Positions 51,806 to 63,401 of a DNA stretch of 64,000 bases are shown one piece after another. Each line of letters begins with the position of its first letter. Position 1 is the first letter of the stretch. The DNA comes from Ehretia macrophylla (taxonomy: Eukaryota > Streptophyta > Magnoliopsida > Boraginales > Ehretiaceae), in NCBI GenBank assembly GCA_037974665.1, contig CM075767.1, positions 2,978,501-3,042,500 on the forward strand, read 5' to 3'. The notes below the pieces were generated by a model. That model was given only the letters and a program-made list of their open reading frames with translations. It made no database searches and was not told the DNA's origin. Both the position numbers and the translations under genes were made by a program.

Positions 51806-52104
51806 AAAGCTAATCATCAACCCTTGGGAGTGATGGTATTGTGTCCTGGAAGAAGTAAGTGGGGTTGTGGTGTTGCAATATATACACACCTCATACACTT
51901 TGCAGGAAATTTGTTTATATTATAAGCGTGAGTGTTAAGTTTGTACGTGAATGAGAAAGGAATGCTGACAAGTCGACATAAGAATTAAGAGTATTGGATT
52001 TTGATTTGATGCGATGGTTTTCCTTTCCACTTTATTAGTAAGGAAAATTAAAGCTTGTTCTAGTAGGTTGATGGGGTGGAGTAAGTTGCCGTTTTTAAAA
52101 CAGC
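51806..52104 (+). other. eIF4A-III 3' UTR and flank
   Basis: No frame. No perfect AATAAA; AT-rich near-signals occur around 51915-52055. A poly(A) site cannot be fixed. Confidence 0.5.
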
Positions 52105-52509
52105 AAGAAGAGAATTCTGCAACTAAAAGATCAGCTTACTCAACTCCAGAATGCTAGATGTGGGGAGCAAAATCAGGATGCTATAAATGCTATTTCTGCT
52201 GAAATTGGTAAACTCTGGGGCCGGGAGGAGAAGATGGGGGGACAAAAACCCCTCTTTCTTCCATGCCAGTACGGTGCAAAGAAGGAACATAAATAAAATT
52301 CTTAGGCTGAAAACGGGTGAAGTTGACGGACTGGTGACATGGATGAGATCAAGAGAATGGTTGCCAAGTCATTTTAACAACTTATGCAAATCTGTTGGAC
52401 TGAGAAATATTGAGCCCATCCTGAGATCAAGAGAATGGTTGCCGAGTCATTTTGACAACTTATACAAATCTGTTGGACTGAGAAATATTGAGCCCATCTT
52501 GAGACATAT
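52105..52509 (+). mobile_element. LINE fragment M1 (region upstream of RT)
   Basis: Reads in two frames: KRILQLKDQLTQLQNA, then WGDKNPSFFHASTVQRRNIN, typical of the stretch between endonuclease and RT in plant L1-type LINEs. A deletion and frameshift lie near 52230. It carries an in-frame 78-bp tandem duplication, and ends with ILRHI at the LTR border 52509/52510. Same orientation as M2 and M3. Confidence 0.82.
52345..52500 (+). repeat. In-frame 78-bp tandem duplication in the LINE
   Basis: Units 52345-52422 and 52423-52500 (26 codons each) encode SREWLPSHFNNLCKSVGLRN and a near copy. They differ at about four bases. Confidence 0.93.
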
Positions 52510-53480
52510 TGTAACGTCCCGATTCCTTGTAGAATCAGTACCACTATTAACTCTATTAATAACAACTTGATCCTAACCCCATGCACGAAAATGAGGAAAA
52601 ATGGACGGAGATCACTGTACTTGGGCCACACCAAAATTTGCATGTAGAAGAATCAACACAAACGACAAACACAACATATATTTGTGGTTACATTCCTAGC
52701 TCGCAAGACAATTCTGGCTAAACAACTATTGAGCTAAAATACATAAACTTATTACTTGCCAACTAGTAAACTTTAATTTTACATATACAACTTTTATACA
52801 ACAAGTATAACCAAGGCTACTCAAATCTCGAAATAAAATACATGTACAATGCCATAGTTTCACATTTCCACATACAACAACTATCCAACTTCAAGTTATA
52901 ACCAATCAAGGAGGACTTGAACTTCTTCTACTATCTCTTTAGGAACAGTTTTCACCTCCCCTGAAAAATATTAGATGAAAGGGGTGAGCATACACTTATG
53001 CTTAGTGAGGGGAGAATAAACGGGGAGTTTTCCGAAAACGGTTTTCGTGCAATGCATACAAGGCATTCAATAATAGCATTAACTAAACATTTAAGAAATG
53101 CAAGGAAGTATTATTAAATATGATACAGTTGAAATCATTAAGAATATGAAAACATTAAATACTTTAAGAAACATGAGAAAGTAGCATTATTCATGAGAGT
53201 TTGAAGTCATTTAAATATAGTAATACTAAATAAACACATATAAAAGGATATCGCTCGCAAACCCTCATGGACGCATACCTTTTCCATGTGGCTTCTTCTT
53301 TTCTTCTTCTTCTCTTCATCTCTTGACGTTAGAAATGTCGACGTCCCTTATAACACTATGACCCACTAGGGACTAGGACATTGCGTCCTTAGTTACACTT
53401 TACGACCCTTGAAGGGACTAAAACATAGAAGTCCTCATTTGCAATCTATGACCCTTGTAGGGACTAGGACATATAAGTCC
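52510..53480 (-). mobile_element. Element H: LTR fragment interrupted by I
   Basis: Starts TGTAACGTCCCGATTCC (+ strand), the LTR end type of D and G in a diverged family. Homologous to I from 53481. It ends where I is inserted; AGTCC (53476-53480) would be its target site. A partial dyad block at 53245-53475 with GACTAGGACAT repeats. The second half is not found. Confidence 0.75.
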
Positions 53481-53704
53481 TGTAATGGCCCGACCCCTCA
53501 CGAAATCGGGACCCCTATTAATTCCGCTAACGACAACCCGACCCAAACCCTGGGCACGAAAATGAGAGAAAACGGACAGAGTTTTTCCTATACTTAGGTC
53601 AATCCAAAACCTTACACGTAGAAGAATTCAACCATAAACAACAATCACAACATAGTTCTATTTCTAGTTCATTGGACAATTCTAGCTTTCTTTACCTTGA
53701 CAAG

Positions 53705-53705
<1 letters not shown>

Positions 53706-53753
<48 letters not shown>
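53706..53753. repeat. (TA)n microsatellite
   Basis: About 24 TA dinucleotides in LTR I, absent at the homologous place in H. Confidence 0.97.
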
Positions 53754-53757
<4 letters not shown>

Positions 53758-55349
53758 TACTAAACTAGACTTTAACAACTAAAGTAGTTATATGAGCTTA
53801 TTACATGCTATTCTAGTAAAGTACTTAATTTTAATTACAACTTTTGTACAAGTACAAACAAGACTTTCAAAATAGGATATATGTACAACATCAAAATTAC
53901 TTTACATGGATTCACATAAACACTCAATTTCAACAACAAGCAATCAAGGAGACCTTTGGACTTCTTTTTCTACCTCTGGAGGATCAGTCTTCGCCTCGCC
54001 TGTAAAATGTTAGAGAAAAGAGGGGTGAGCATACACTTATGCTTAATGAGGGACGGATAAAGTCAGGGAAGTTTTGAAAACAGTTGATAGTCATAAATTA
54101 ACACTTTATAACAATTTGAGAAATAAATATTTTAACATGAACAACTTGAAAGTGTAAAGACATGAATTAAAACACTTTCAAACACAAGAATATGTCTTTA
54201 GCTAAACCAAACTCGAAAATAATATACATTAATGCTAAATTACACTTTTAAGGAAACTCAGAATATAGCATGTACATGATAAGCTTGAAATGCGAGAATA
54301 TAACTCTAAACATGATAAACTTGAAGTAATATAACATTAACGCTAGTATACACGTATAAAGAGGATATTGCTAACCCCATGGAACGCTCCGTCCATGCGG
54401 GTTCATTTCTCTTCACGTCTCCTCACGTCTTTTCATCACAGTTCGCTTATCGACATCCCTTATCTCTCCATGGGTGTACTCTGGATGTACCCCGAATCCT
54501 ACAACCCAACGCCCATGGAACGCTCTGTCCATGCGACGAGGGAATGGTCATAGAGGATGAACCACCCCTGGCAAGCTTGTTGCTGCCCAGCGGATGGTCA
54601 CCACATTTGCACCGAATGTGATGGTTGTAACCATGAAAACACTAGTTACTTGTTAGCTTGTTAGTTTCTCTTGATAACATGTAACACGTATTCACGTTGT
54701 AGCACTTATAGCATGTAATTATGAAATGACATGTAAGTTAGGAGTGACAAAAGAAGCCACCCTCATGCATATAGACATTAACATGCTCTAAAATTGATAA
54801 ACATACTCTATTTTACATTAACAATAAATAACATGCTTTGAAAACATACTTTATTTCATGACTTGCAAACTCACTTGAGGATTAATTCTAGCATACTCAT
54901 GACTCTAAACTCATCTAGATTACCTCAATGGCATTAACAACCCATAATTATCAAGTTATCATTCTTGGTTACATAGTCATTAGCATGTAAGAAACTTCAA
55001 CTCACTTACAACTAACTAAATTATATTTCAATTTCAACAAAATCTTAATTTTATCACATTATTTTCCAATGCTAATGACCTCCAATTACTCTGATTTTAA
55101 TGTATAATCGAAGCTCTTCGAGTTTAAATAAGTTTAGCCTCAAATAGATCCTAATTCGGTGAAAGTCCAACATATCATTCATGTGCGGAAAGGATCATTA
55201 GATGAACAAGTTGTATACAACTAGTACATACCAAGTTAGGCTAGCATTTCAAAATTTTTGGCATGTAACACTTTGTAACAACATGCAAATCTAATAGAAG
55301 CTCTTAAAACATGCATGTAACTACTATTCTAACAACAATATATGCATAT

Positions 55350-55353
<4 letters not shown>

Positions 55354-55382
<29 letters not shown>
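55354..55382. repeat. (TA)n microsatellite
   Basis: About 14 TA dinucleotides in LTR I. Confidence 0.95.
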
Positions 55383-55387
<5 letters not shown>

Positions 55388-56011
55388 GTAGAATAGAAAT
55401 ATACCTCTTGTAGACACAAGTGAAGATAAAACTTTGAAGATTAGCTTGAACCCTTCTAACTTGAAGGCTCTAGATAAGTCCACAAAGCATCCAAAGTCCA
55501 CCAAGGTTGAAAGCTAAAAGTGCTAATATGCTTTCAAATTTCAAGCTAAGTGTGTGGTTTGATTTTTCAAAAGAAAATTTATTCCTTCTTTTCTTAGCTA
55601 TGGCCGAAAGTCATGAAGAAGAAGAAGATGATTTTCTTCTCTTTCTTTCTTAGCTTTGGCTGTGTATTGCTTGCTTAGGAAGAGAATGAATGCTCATTCT
55701 TCTTTTATAATATAATCACTATTATATTATACTACATGCAAAATCATCCAATCAAAATTAGCTATAGTTGAGTGTATGTTTGGATAAACTTGTGCATGGC
55801 TTTGGATTGTAATCATTACAATCCAAAGGCAACATATTTTATCTTTCTTCTGTATGTATAATTGTGTATATACATGTACATAAGAGAGAGAATGTTGTCT
55901 TCCTTTTATTATTATAATATCTATTATAATCTTATCTCTTCAAGCATAATCACCCAATCAAAATTAACTTTAATGGAGTACTTGATTGGCTAAGCTTATG
56001 CATGGCCTTGG

Positions 56012-56926
56012 TGATACGAACTGCGCTAACATGCGATGCGACCCAACACCAAATATGGCAAACGACCCCAAGACCTTTCAAGAATGGATGGAACCGCGAC
56101 CCTATGCTTAGCAAAGCTAGAACCTTGGTATGGTGAAGACGCCACAAATGAGGATGGAAAACCCGTTTGATAAGTCAAGGTTGAACGCCAAAAGAATTAT
56201 CTTGATAAGTTCGAAGAGTTTCTTGAAGAACTCAAAGGAGAATAATCTCACAAATTTTATGAATCAAAATTGTCTAACTTTTATTTCATGCAAATCCGCC
56301 TTATATAGGCAAAGACAAATAAGTTTCCTATTTGAAAAAGAACTCCTAAACCCTAGCTCAAATAGGAAAACGTGAACAGTAACTAGGTCAAAAGGAAACA
56401 AACTTGCAGCCCAAGAAAAACTCATTCCTAGTGTGAACACCTAATCTTGCAGCCCAAGAAAGTCTTTTTCATAGTGTGAACACCTAAATTCGTCCATAGA
56501 GAATTAAACTAAAACTTAAACTAAAACTAAGATAGAATTACAAAGAAATCAAATATTGACTAAATCTTCGAATCTTCTTGAAGAATCTTGAAAATAGAAT
56601 ATTGACTTGAATCTTTGCTGAAAAATTCGCCCAAATGGTTCAATGAATGTGGACGCCCAATTGGTTAATTGAATGTGGACTTCTAAATGATTCATTGAAT
56701 GTGGACGTGCATGGCTGGATCTTGGCTTTCTTGCGGATCAACTTGGAGGAGTAAAACCAGTCTTTCTTTATCCCTACTAGCCAACACGCTTTCCTTCTGT
56801 TGTAGAACTTTCTGAACCAAGTTATTCAACTCTTCCTTGAACCTTTTAGTGCGAGCTTTTGTCACTGGACCAACTGGCACTTGCACTGGACCTAGAACAT
56901 TCCTAGCAGCCTTGATGTCCTCATCA
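56012..56926 (-). repeat. 3' LTR of element J (about 915 bp)
   Basis: - strand TGATGAGGAC (56926) follows the PPT GAGGAAGGGAA. It ends CGTATCA at 56012. It is longer than the A (776) and L (737) LTRs because about 180 bases carry pol coding sequence. A 27-bp motif with TTCAATGAATGTGGAC occurs three times at 56637-56706. Confidence 0.75.
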
Positions 56927-57432
56927 TTCCCTTCCTCTTGAGAAGGATTTGCCCTCAAATCGTCACCTACATCAAAAGGACTTAAATCAGTAACATTGAA
57001 AGTAGCACTAACACTGTACTCACCTAGAAAATCAAGTCTGTAGGCATTGTCATTGATCCGCGCGAGGACTTGAAAAGGACCATCTCCTCTAGGTAGCAAC
57101 TTAGAACATCTTTGTGCTGGAAATCTTTCTTTCCTCATGTGTACCCACACCCAATCTCCAGGCTCAAAGACTAGCTTGCGACGTCCTTTGTTAGCTTGTT
57201 TAGCATATTGCTTAGTTCTCTACTCTATGTTGAGTCGAGCTCGCTCATGGAGTTGTTTCACAAATTCTGCCTTCTTTTTACCATCTAAGTTCACATGCTC
57301 AAAAACATGTAAAGGTGATAAATCCAAAGGAGTTAAAAGATTAAAACCATAAACAATTTCAAAAGGTGAAAACTTAGTAGCAGAATGAACAGTATGATTA
57401 TAAGCAAACTCAACGTGTGGTAAACAATCCTC
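56692..57432 (-). pseudogene. Integrase C-terminal region of element J
   Basis: The frame 57150 to 56692 reads WVWVHMRKERFP, LLPRGDGPFQVLARINDNAYRLD (GPF domain), FNVTDLSPFD, then a tail running through the PPT and about 75 codons into the LTR before TGA at 56692. Upstream (57432-57151) the same domain continues across two in-frame stops (near 57433 and 57218). That the pol frame continues into the LTR is reminiscent of CRM elements. Confidence 0.85.
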
Positions 57433-58442
57433 CTAAGTTTTAATGTTCTTACTTATGATAGCCCTTAACAATGAAGATAAAGTCCTATTAACTACTTCTG
57501 TTTGACCATCAGTTTGAGGATGACAAGTTGTAGAAAACAAAAGTTTTGTCCTTAGCTTGCCCCACAAAGTCTTCCAAAAGTAACTTAAGAACTTAGCATC
57601 ACAATCTGAAACAATTGTCCTAGGCATACCATGCAACCTAACAATCTCCCTGAAGAATAAATCTGCAACATTAGAAGTATCGTCAGTCTTATGACAAGGA
57701 ATAAAATGAGCCATCTTAGAAAATCTATCCACAACAACAAAAATTGAATCCCTTCCACGCCTACTCCTAGGTAAACCCAAAACAAAATCCATCGAAATAT
57801 CAATCCAAGGTGAACTAGGAATAGGTAGTGGTGTGTACAATCCATGTGGCTGAACCCTAGACTTAGCTTGCCTACAAACAACACATCTTCCACAAGTTCT
57901 CTCAACATCCATTTTCATGTGTGGCCAATAAATGTGTTCTTGCAAAATAGCTAAGGTTTTAGCGACTCCAAAGTGTCCCATTAAACCACCACCATGGGAT
58001 TCCCGAACTAACAAGTCTCTTAAAGAACAATTATGCACACACAACTTATTTTCTCTAAATAAAAACCCCTCATGCCTATAAAACTTACATTCTGCAGATT
58101 TCTCACTAGCCCTATAAACTTCACTAAAGTCGTGGTCATCTTGATAAAGGTCCTTAATATGCTCAAAATCTAGAAATTTAGCATCAAGAGTAGAGATTAA
58201 GACATACCTTCTTGACAATGCATCTGCATCCACATTTTCCTTACCTTGTTTATAGCGAATGACATATGGAAAAGTCTCAATGAACTCAACCCACCTAGCA
58301 TTCTCTTATTCAGCTTGTGTTGACCCTTTAAATGCTTCAAGGATTCATGATTTGTACGAATTACAAACTCCTTTGGCCATAGGTAGTGCTGCCATGTCTC
58401 CAAAGCTCGAACCAAAGCATACAACTCTTTGTCATAGGTGGG
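57433..58442 (-). pseudogene. RNase H end and integrase core of element J
   Basis: 58233 to 57433 carries the end of the RNase H connection ([11 protein letters not shown]), the HHCC finger ([23 protein letters not shown]), core [17 protein letters not shown] (Asp 1), [12 protein letters not shown] (Asp 2; usual SDRD) and [15 protein letters not shown] (Glu). 58424 to 58197 carries RNase [24 protein letters not shown], where the usual D of the DH pair is N. Frameshift between them near 58300. TAG at 57433-57435 ends it at an expected Trp. Confidence 0.88.
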
Positions 58443-58965
58443 TTAGTTAAGTGCAACCCTATTGAGCTTCCTACTAAAGTATGCAAGGGGTCTTCTTTCC
58501 TGCATAAGAACAACGCCTACACCTACACCTGAGGCATTACATTCAATTTCAAAAGTTTTAGTAAAGTTAGGTAAATCAAGTAAAGGAGCATGAGTAAGCT
58601 TGTATTTAATAAGCTGAAACGCCTTCTCTTGATCTTTACCCCATTTGAACCCAACGTTTTTCTTGATAACTTCAGTGAGTGGTGCTGCAATGGTGCTAAA
58701 ATCTTTCACAAACCTCCTATAAAAACCAGCAAGTCTATGGAAACTTCTAACATCACCTATACTAGAGGGGGTTGGCCACTCTTGGATAGCTTTGATATTC
58801 TCTTCATCAACCTCAATACCCTTAGCACTAAGAACAAATCTTAGAAAAACAAGCTTATCGGTGCAAAAAGTACACTTTTTGAGGTTAGCATATAACTTCT
58901 CCTTTCTAAGCACATCCAAAACCGAATTTAAATGTAAGACATATTCATGCAAACTCTTGCTATAT
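58443..58965 (-). pseudogene. RT C-terminal part of element J
   Basis: From about YSKSLHEYVLHLNSVLDVL through KKCTFCTDKLVFLRFVLSAKG (thumb), VRSFHRLAGFYRRFVKDFS, and RNase H start FEIECNASGVGVGVVLMQ. TAA at 58443-58445 replaces Tyr. The catalytic motif of the RT is already outside, replaced by LINE DNA. Confidence 0.88.
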
Positions 58966-59077
58966 GACTCATATGATATTCGCAGATGATTCAATCTTCT
59001 TTTTTTAGGCTAATTATCATGAAGCCTTGCCTTACAGGAGACCTTGTACAGATACTGCTCTGCATCGGGACAAAGTC
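58966..59077 (+). mobile_element. LINE fragment M2 (RT catalytic motif)
   Basis: + strand frame from 58967: THMIFADDSIFFF, a TAG, ANYHEA, then ETLYRYCSASGQ after a one- or two-base shift. FADDS is the LINE RT catalytic motif (F/YADD). It continues directly in M3 once K is removed: SASGQSLNLNKSS. The stop after FFF shows the element is dead. Confidence 0.87.
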
Positions 59078-62000
59078 TATAACGTCCCCGACTACCCAAC
59101 CCTTCTCAGGACTAGATAGAGATAGTCTGTAATTGCAAAAACATTCCCATTTACTTGATAACTAAACATATAAAAGGCAAGATAGGGTACTATATATTAT
59201 ATAACTTTCCGATTACATTCATGGTTACAAACCTTTTCCAGCTACCAACCTCAGCTTATGACAAAATGAGCCTAGATAACCGGACTATTACAGAAAACCT
59301 ACTCCTCGTATACATGGCCATAGTATAGGACATAAGCTACCATACAAGGTCCAAAATCGATGTCTACCAGTACATCATTAACTATGATGTCGTAAATGAG
59401 ATGGTGTGGAATGCTAGGATCCACAAGGTCTTCATTATACATATAATGTCGGTGCACAATAACGTCAATATGTCGTGGGATCAGGAGATCCAGGTCTCCC
59501 ATCAGGCAAAAAAGCACATTACCACAGACTGGTTCTAAAACTTCTTCAAATTCACCTGAAACGGGGAGAAGAAAAGGGGAGTGAGCTCAAAAGAACTCAG
59601 TGCGAGAGGAAATAACCAAGGCGATTTGAAAACATTTCAAGGCTTTTGAAACCATGTTATGCAATGCAAATAAGTCATTATAGTAACAGTTAATCATATA
59701 CAAAATTCAACACATTGCGAGGATACGATTCAAGATCACTGTAATAGCCAACTCTGAATTCCAATCACCTTCTTCTTATCGCTCCCGATAGGATACTCTG
59801 GATTGTATCTGATTCTACGACCCATCTCTCCAAGGGTGGAATGCCAAACGAGGAGGGAATAGGACCACGATAGTCACGGGAACACCGATAAGCCCTATGC
59901 CACTCGGCGTTCGTAAATGCTATCGTGCCTTAGGTTATAACCCCCACTAAAACACATGCATGCACATGTAATCGTATAACACACAATCGATAGCACTTTG
60001 AGGGGACGACAAGGTAGAATGTCTCCAAAAAATGGAATGTTATTACAATCACTCATTGTTGTCACTTAAAAGAATAATAAATTTCCACTTTTGTAGATAC
60101 CTAGCAGCAACTTTACTTGCCAAACAGTTAATTATAATTCTAACAAATTCAAATCTTAACTAAACTTACATTCCTGAAACCTAGTAATTCCATAATTAAT
60201 TAAGTCAATTCGTATTAAAATGTCCTATAAGCGCTTTTAAACCACAAGCTTATTATTAATAAAGAAAGCTAAACATTTGTGTAGGGCTTAAAAAAATATT
60301 ATCTAATTCTTGGTATTCTTACCTAGTAAGGTCAATAATCCGATTTATTCATCTCTTAACTACTAACTAATAACTAACCTTATGAGTACTAAAACCTACC
60401 TAAGCTTGTAACAATGTTCATTTAGTTTCTAACCCTGCAAACTCGTTACGCAACATAAGCTTTGCATGCATGATTAACTTCTTCTTTTATCATATTCCTC
60501 CATAAGCAGAATTAATGTGACCATCTATATTACATGTAATTATATCCATGCAGACAAACACGATATAAATCAAACAGCTTTTCTCACTTACATGATAATT
60601 GATACGAACCACGCCAACATGCGACGCGACCCAACACCAAATATGGCAAACGACCCCAAGACCTTTCAGGAATGGATGGAACTGCGACTCTATGCTTAGC
60701 AAAGCTAGAACCTTGGTATAGTTGAAGACGCCACAAATGAGGATGGAGAACTCGTTTGATAAGTCAAAGGTTGAACACTACAAGAATTATCTTGATAAGT
60801 TCGAGAGTTTCTTGCAGAACTCAAAGGAGAATAATCTCACAAATTTTATGAATCAAAATTGTCTTCTTATTATCACAAAAACAGCCTTATATAGGCAATA
60901 ACAAATAAGTATCCTGCTTGGAATAGGACTCCTAAACCCTAGCCCAAGTAGGAAAAATGTGAATAGTAACTAGGCCAAAGAAGTAGACTTGGAGCACAAG
61001 AAAGACTCCTATTAACTATTCATGTAAATAGTAATGTGAATAGTAACTAAAAAGGAAGCAAACTTGCAGCCCAAGAAAGACTCATTTCTAGTGTGAACAC
61101 CTAACTTGCAGCCCAAGAAAGACTTCTCTCTAATGTGAACACTTGATAAACTAGAGTTCAAATTAAACTAAAACTAAAACTAAGATAGAATTACAAAGAA
61201 ATCAAATCTTGACCAAATCTTCTTGAAGAATCTTGAATTTCTAAAATCTTGAAAACAAAATCTTGACTTGATTCTTTGCTGGAAAATTCGCCCAAATGGT
61301 TCATTGAACTTGGACGCTTAAGGTTGGTTCTTATCAATAGTAACTTTTTAGGTAATAACTACTTTACTACAACTTATTCATACAACAAATATATGAAGTA
61401 TATAGATTTTCCTACATGCCACTCATATACAGACCATCTACAGCAAGTTATAATCACACAAAAGCATATATACAACCACGAAGCTGCTCTTAAAATAACC
61501 TCACATAAAAAAACTTACATGTCCAAGACAATCGTACAAGCAAAATGGAACAGTCTACCTCACCGCGGGGCTATCTCATTTTATTTGCTTTCGGGTAGCT
61601 TAAGTATCTTTTCAGACAAAATGTTTTACTTCAGCCTAATCATGTTATAAAGATAAAGCATATAGAATAAACTAACTTTGTTGTATCTATATATATGTAT
61701 AGAAGGCAGAAACACAAGTGCAGCTTATAAAACAAAACTCCTTCACCTTAGTTTATTGCCAGTTGATGCTACAACTTTTATATGTATAATTGACTTACTT
61801 AGCTTGGTGTTACGTTTAACTGCCAAAGGTGCAAGGCTTTATATAGGACTTTAGCTCAACCTTAATTGGTTTAGTAGGTTGATGATAAAGCTTTTGTAGC
61901 TAGTAATGATGATCGAAGCTGAAAACGAACAACCAGATGACTGCCGTAGCTAACATCGTGTGTAATGTTTAGGTTGTTTTGTTTGATTAGAATTGGAATG

Positions 62001-63401
62001 AGTCATCCTAGCTGAATCTACTATGCTTAACCGAAGCTACCTTGCAAGCTAGCAATGTTATCGTAGCTTAGACTATAATGGTTTTGAGTGATAGCTGCTC
62101 GATGACGAATTAATGCTAGCTTAATGATAACTTTAGCTATGATGATGATATTAGAGTACCGTGTTTGCCATGCAATGTCAAGCTTCGTGAGTCACTTATT
62201 TGGATGAAGGTGATAGTGCTAAGGTTGAAGACGGGTGGCTACAAGCTAGATAACTGAAGTTGCTACGTTTTAATTGGTTAAGGAAATTGTGGATTTTGTC
62301 CATTCTTTAGCAAGCTGCTTATTAAGAGGCTTTGGTGATAGTTTAGTATGCAAGTGTTTTGAGCTTATCTAAGATGAGGCGTATTTAGTGTTGGTGGTTC
62401 GGCTATAACGAGCATAATAGCGTGAATACTAGTGAATTTTATATTAGAGCTAATGAGTTATATTTGAGATACTACATGATTCTAAGGATGAGTGGTATTG
62501 ATCCAATATTAATATGAGTTAGCATCTCCAACTAGTTTATTTTAATTTTACATCTGAATGTTATACCTAAGTATTTATCCATTAGATTAACTATTTGGCC
62601 AACATTCTAAGTTTTACTTTAGAGGTTAAAATTGCTACCTAGTTAATTTATTTATAATCCCTAACTATTTAATGTGTCAATTAAAATATATACTAGTTCT
62701 TTTTATTAGAAAGTATTTTCATATAATTCTAATATGTATATTTTCTTTGACCTAATTCTACTATCTAAGTTCATATTGTCTAAATGTATCCAGAGTATTA
62801 GGTTATATCTTAGTAAGTTTTCGTTTTAGAAGTTAATTAATATCTATAGAATAAGGTTGACTAGCCACGCTTAAACGCCATACGAGGTATTTAAATAAAG
62901 GGTAATATACTAGGTTAACCAATATCTTTAATTTGTAAAATTTTAGTAATAAAGCTAAGTATTTCCATATCATCCAATATATCTACCAGCTTTAGCTACT
63001 TAATGAATATACTAATTTCTTTCTTTATTTCATAAGCTATGATTGTTATATAGCTATTGCCTATTTATCTATATGTACTTCATATTATTTCCTAGCAATT
63101 CCTAACTAAGATAATTAATTAATAAAGCTATAGAAGTTATTCAATCCAAACGAAAGGTAAAGTACTAGATTCAATATTTCTAACTTTTTAATGCCCAAAC
63201 TATCCAAATGCATTTACCAAGTTAATCTTTTCCTTTTAATTGAAACGAATGCTTAGTTTGGTATGCTAGGCTTTATATATTTATAAGTTTAAATTAATTT
63301 CTAACACAAAAAATATGAACACCGAATACATAGTGCATTACTATTATTAATTACCCTTAATCAATATACTAATGCTCGGATATTGTGTACGGGGTCTCAC
63401 A
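59078..63401 (-). mobile_element. Element K: solo LTR with L inside
   Basis: + strand TATAACGTCCCCGAC (TG to TA) to GGGGTCTCACA, flanked by perfect AAGTC (59073-59077 and 63402-63406). It splits the LINE RT. About 3.58 kb without L, the size of F and similar to E. Dyad block 59765-59946. The 61337-63401 part is AT-rich with no frames of note. Confidence 0.93.
60600..61336 (-). mobile_element. Element L: solo LTR of the A family (737 bp)
   Basis: + strand TGATACGAACCACGCC to GGTTGGTTCTTATCA, the reverse of the 3' LTR of element A. Flanks ATAAT (60595-60599) and ATAGT (61337-61341), one mismatch. Inserted in K. Confidence 0.92.

Larger units (their letters stand above)
53481..56011 (-). mobile_element. 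Element I: LTR, interrupted by J
   Basis: Starts TGTAATGGCCCGACCCC and parallels H (CACGAAAATGAG, ACACGTAGAAGAATTCAA). Dyad block 54366-54632, palindrome GGTTGTAACC decayed at one base. Runs to 56011, where J's LTR begins; its own end is missing. Confidence 0.78.
56012..58965 (-). mobile_element. Element J: A-family Ty3/gypsy, 3' half (RT C-terminus to LTR)
   Basis: On the - strand: RT thumb, RNase H, integrase, GPF tail, PPT and 3' LTR (56012-56926). The RT is cut at about 58965, just after the catalytic motif region, and fused to LINE sequence. The 5' LTR, gag, protease and RT fingers are gone. LTR end TGATACGAAC as in L, and the same family as A. Confidence 0.87.

Noticed and set aside
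53706-53753. The TA run as a functional origin or matrix site
   Set aside because: A plain microsatellite absent from the homologous LTR H; nothing else supports a role.
52505-58975. CATAT at 52505-52509 and 58970-58974 as the target duplication for one insertion in the LINE
   Set aside because: About 1 kb of LINE RT is missing between the two points and no CA terminus precedes the second CATAT, so a simple insertion does not fit.
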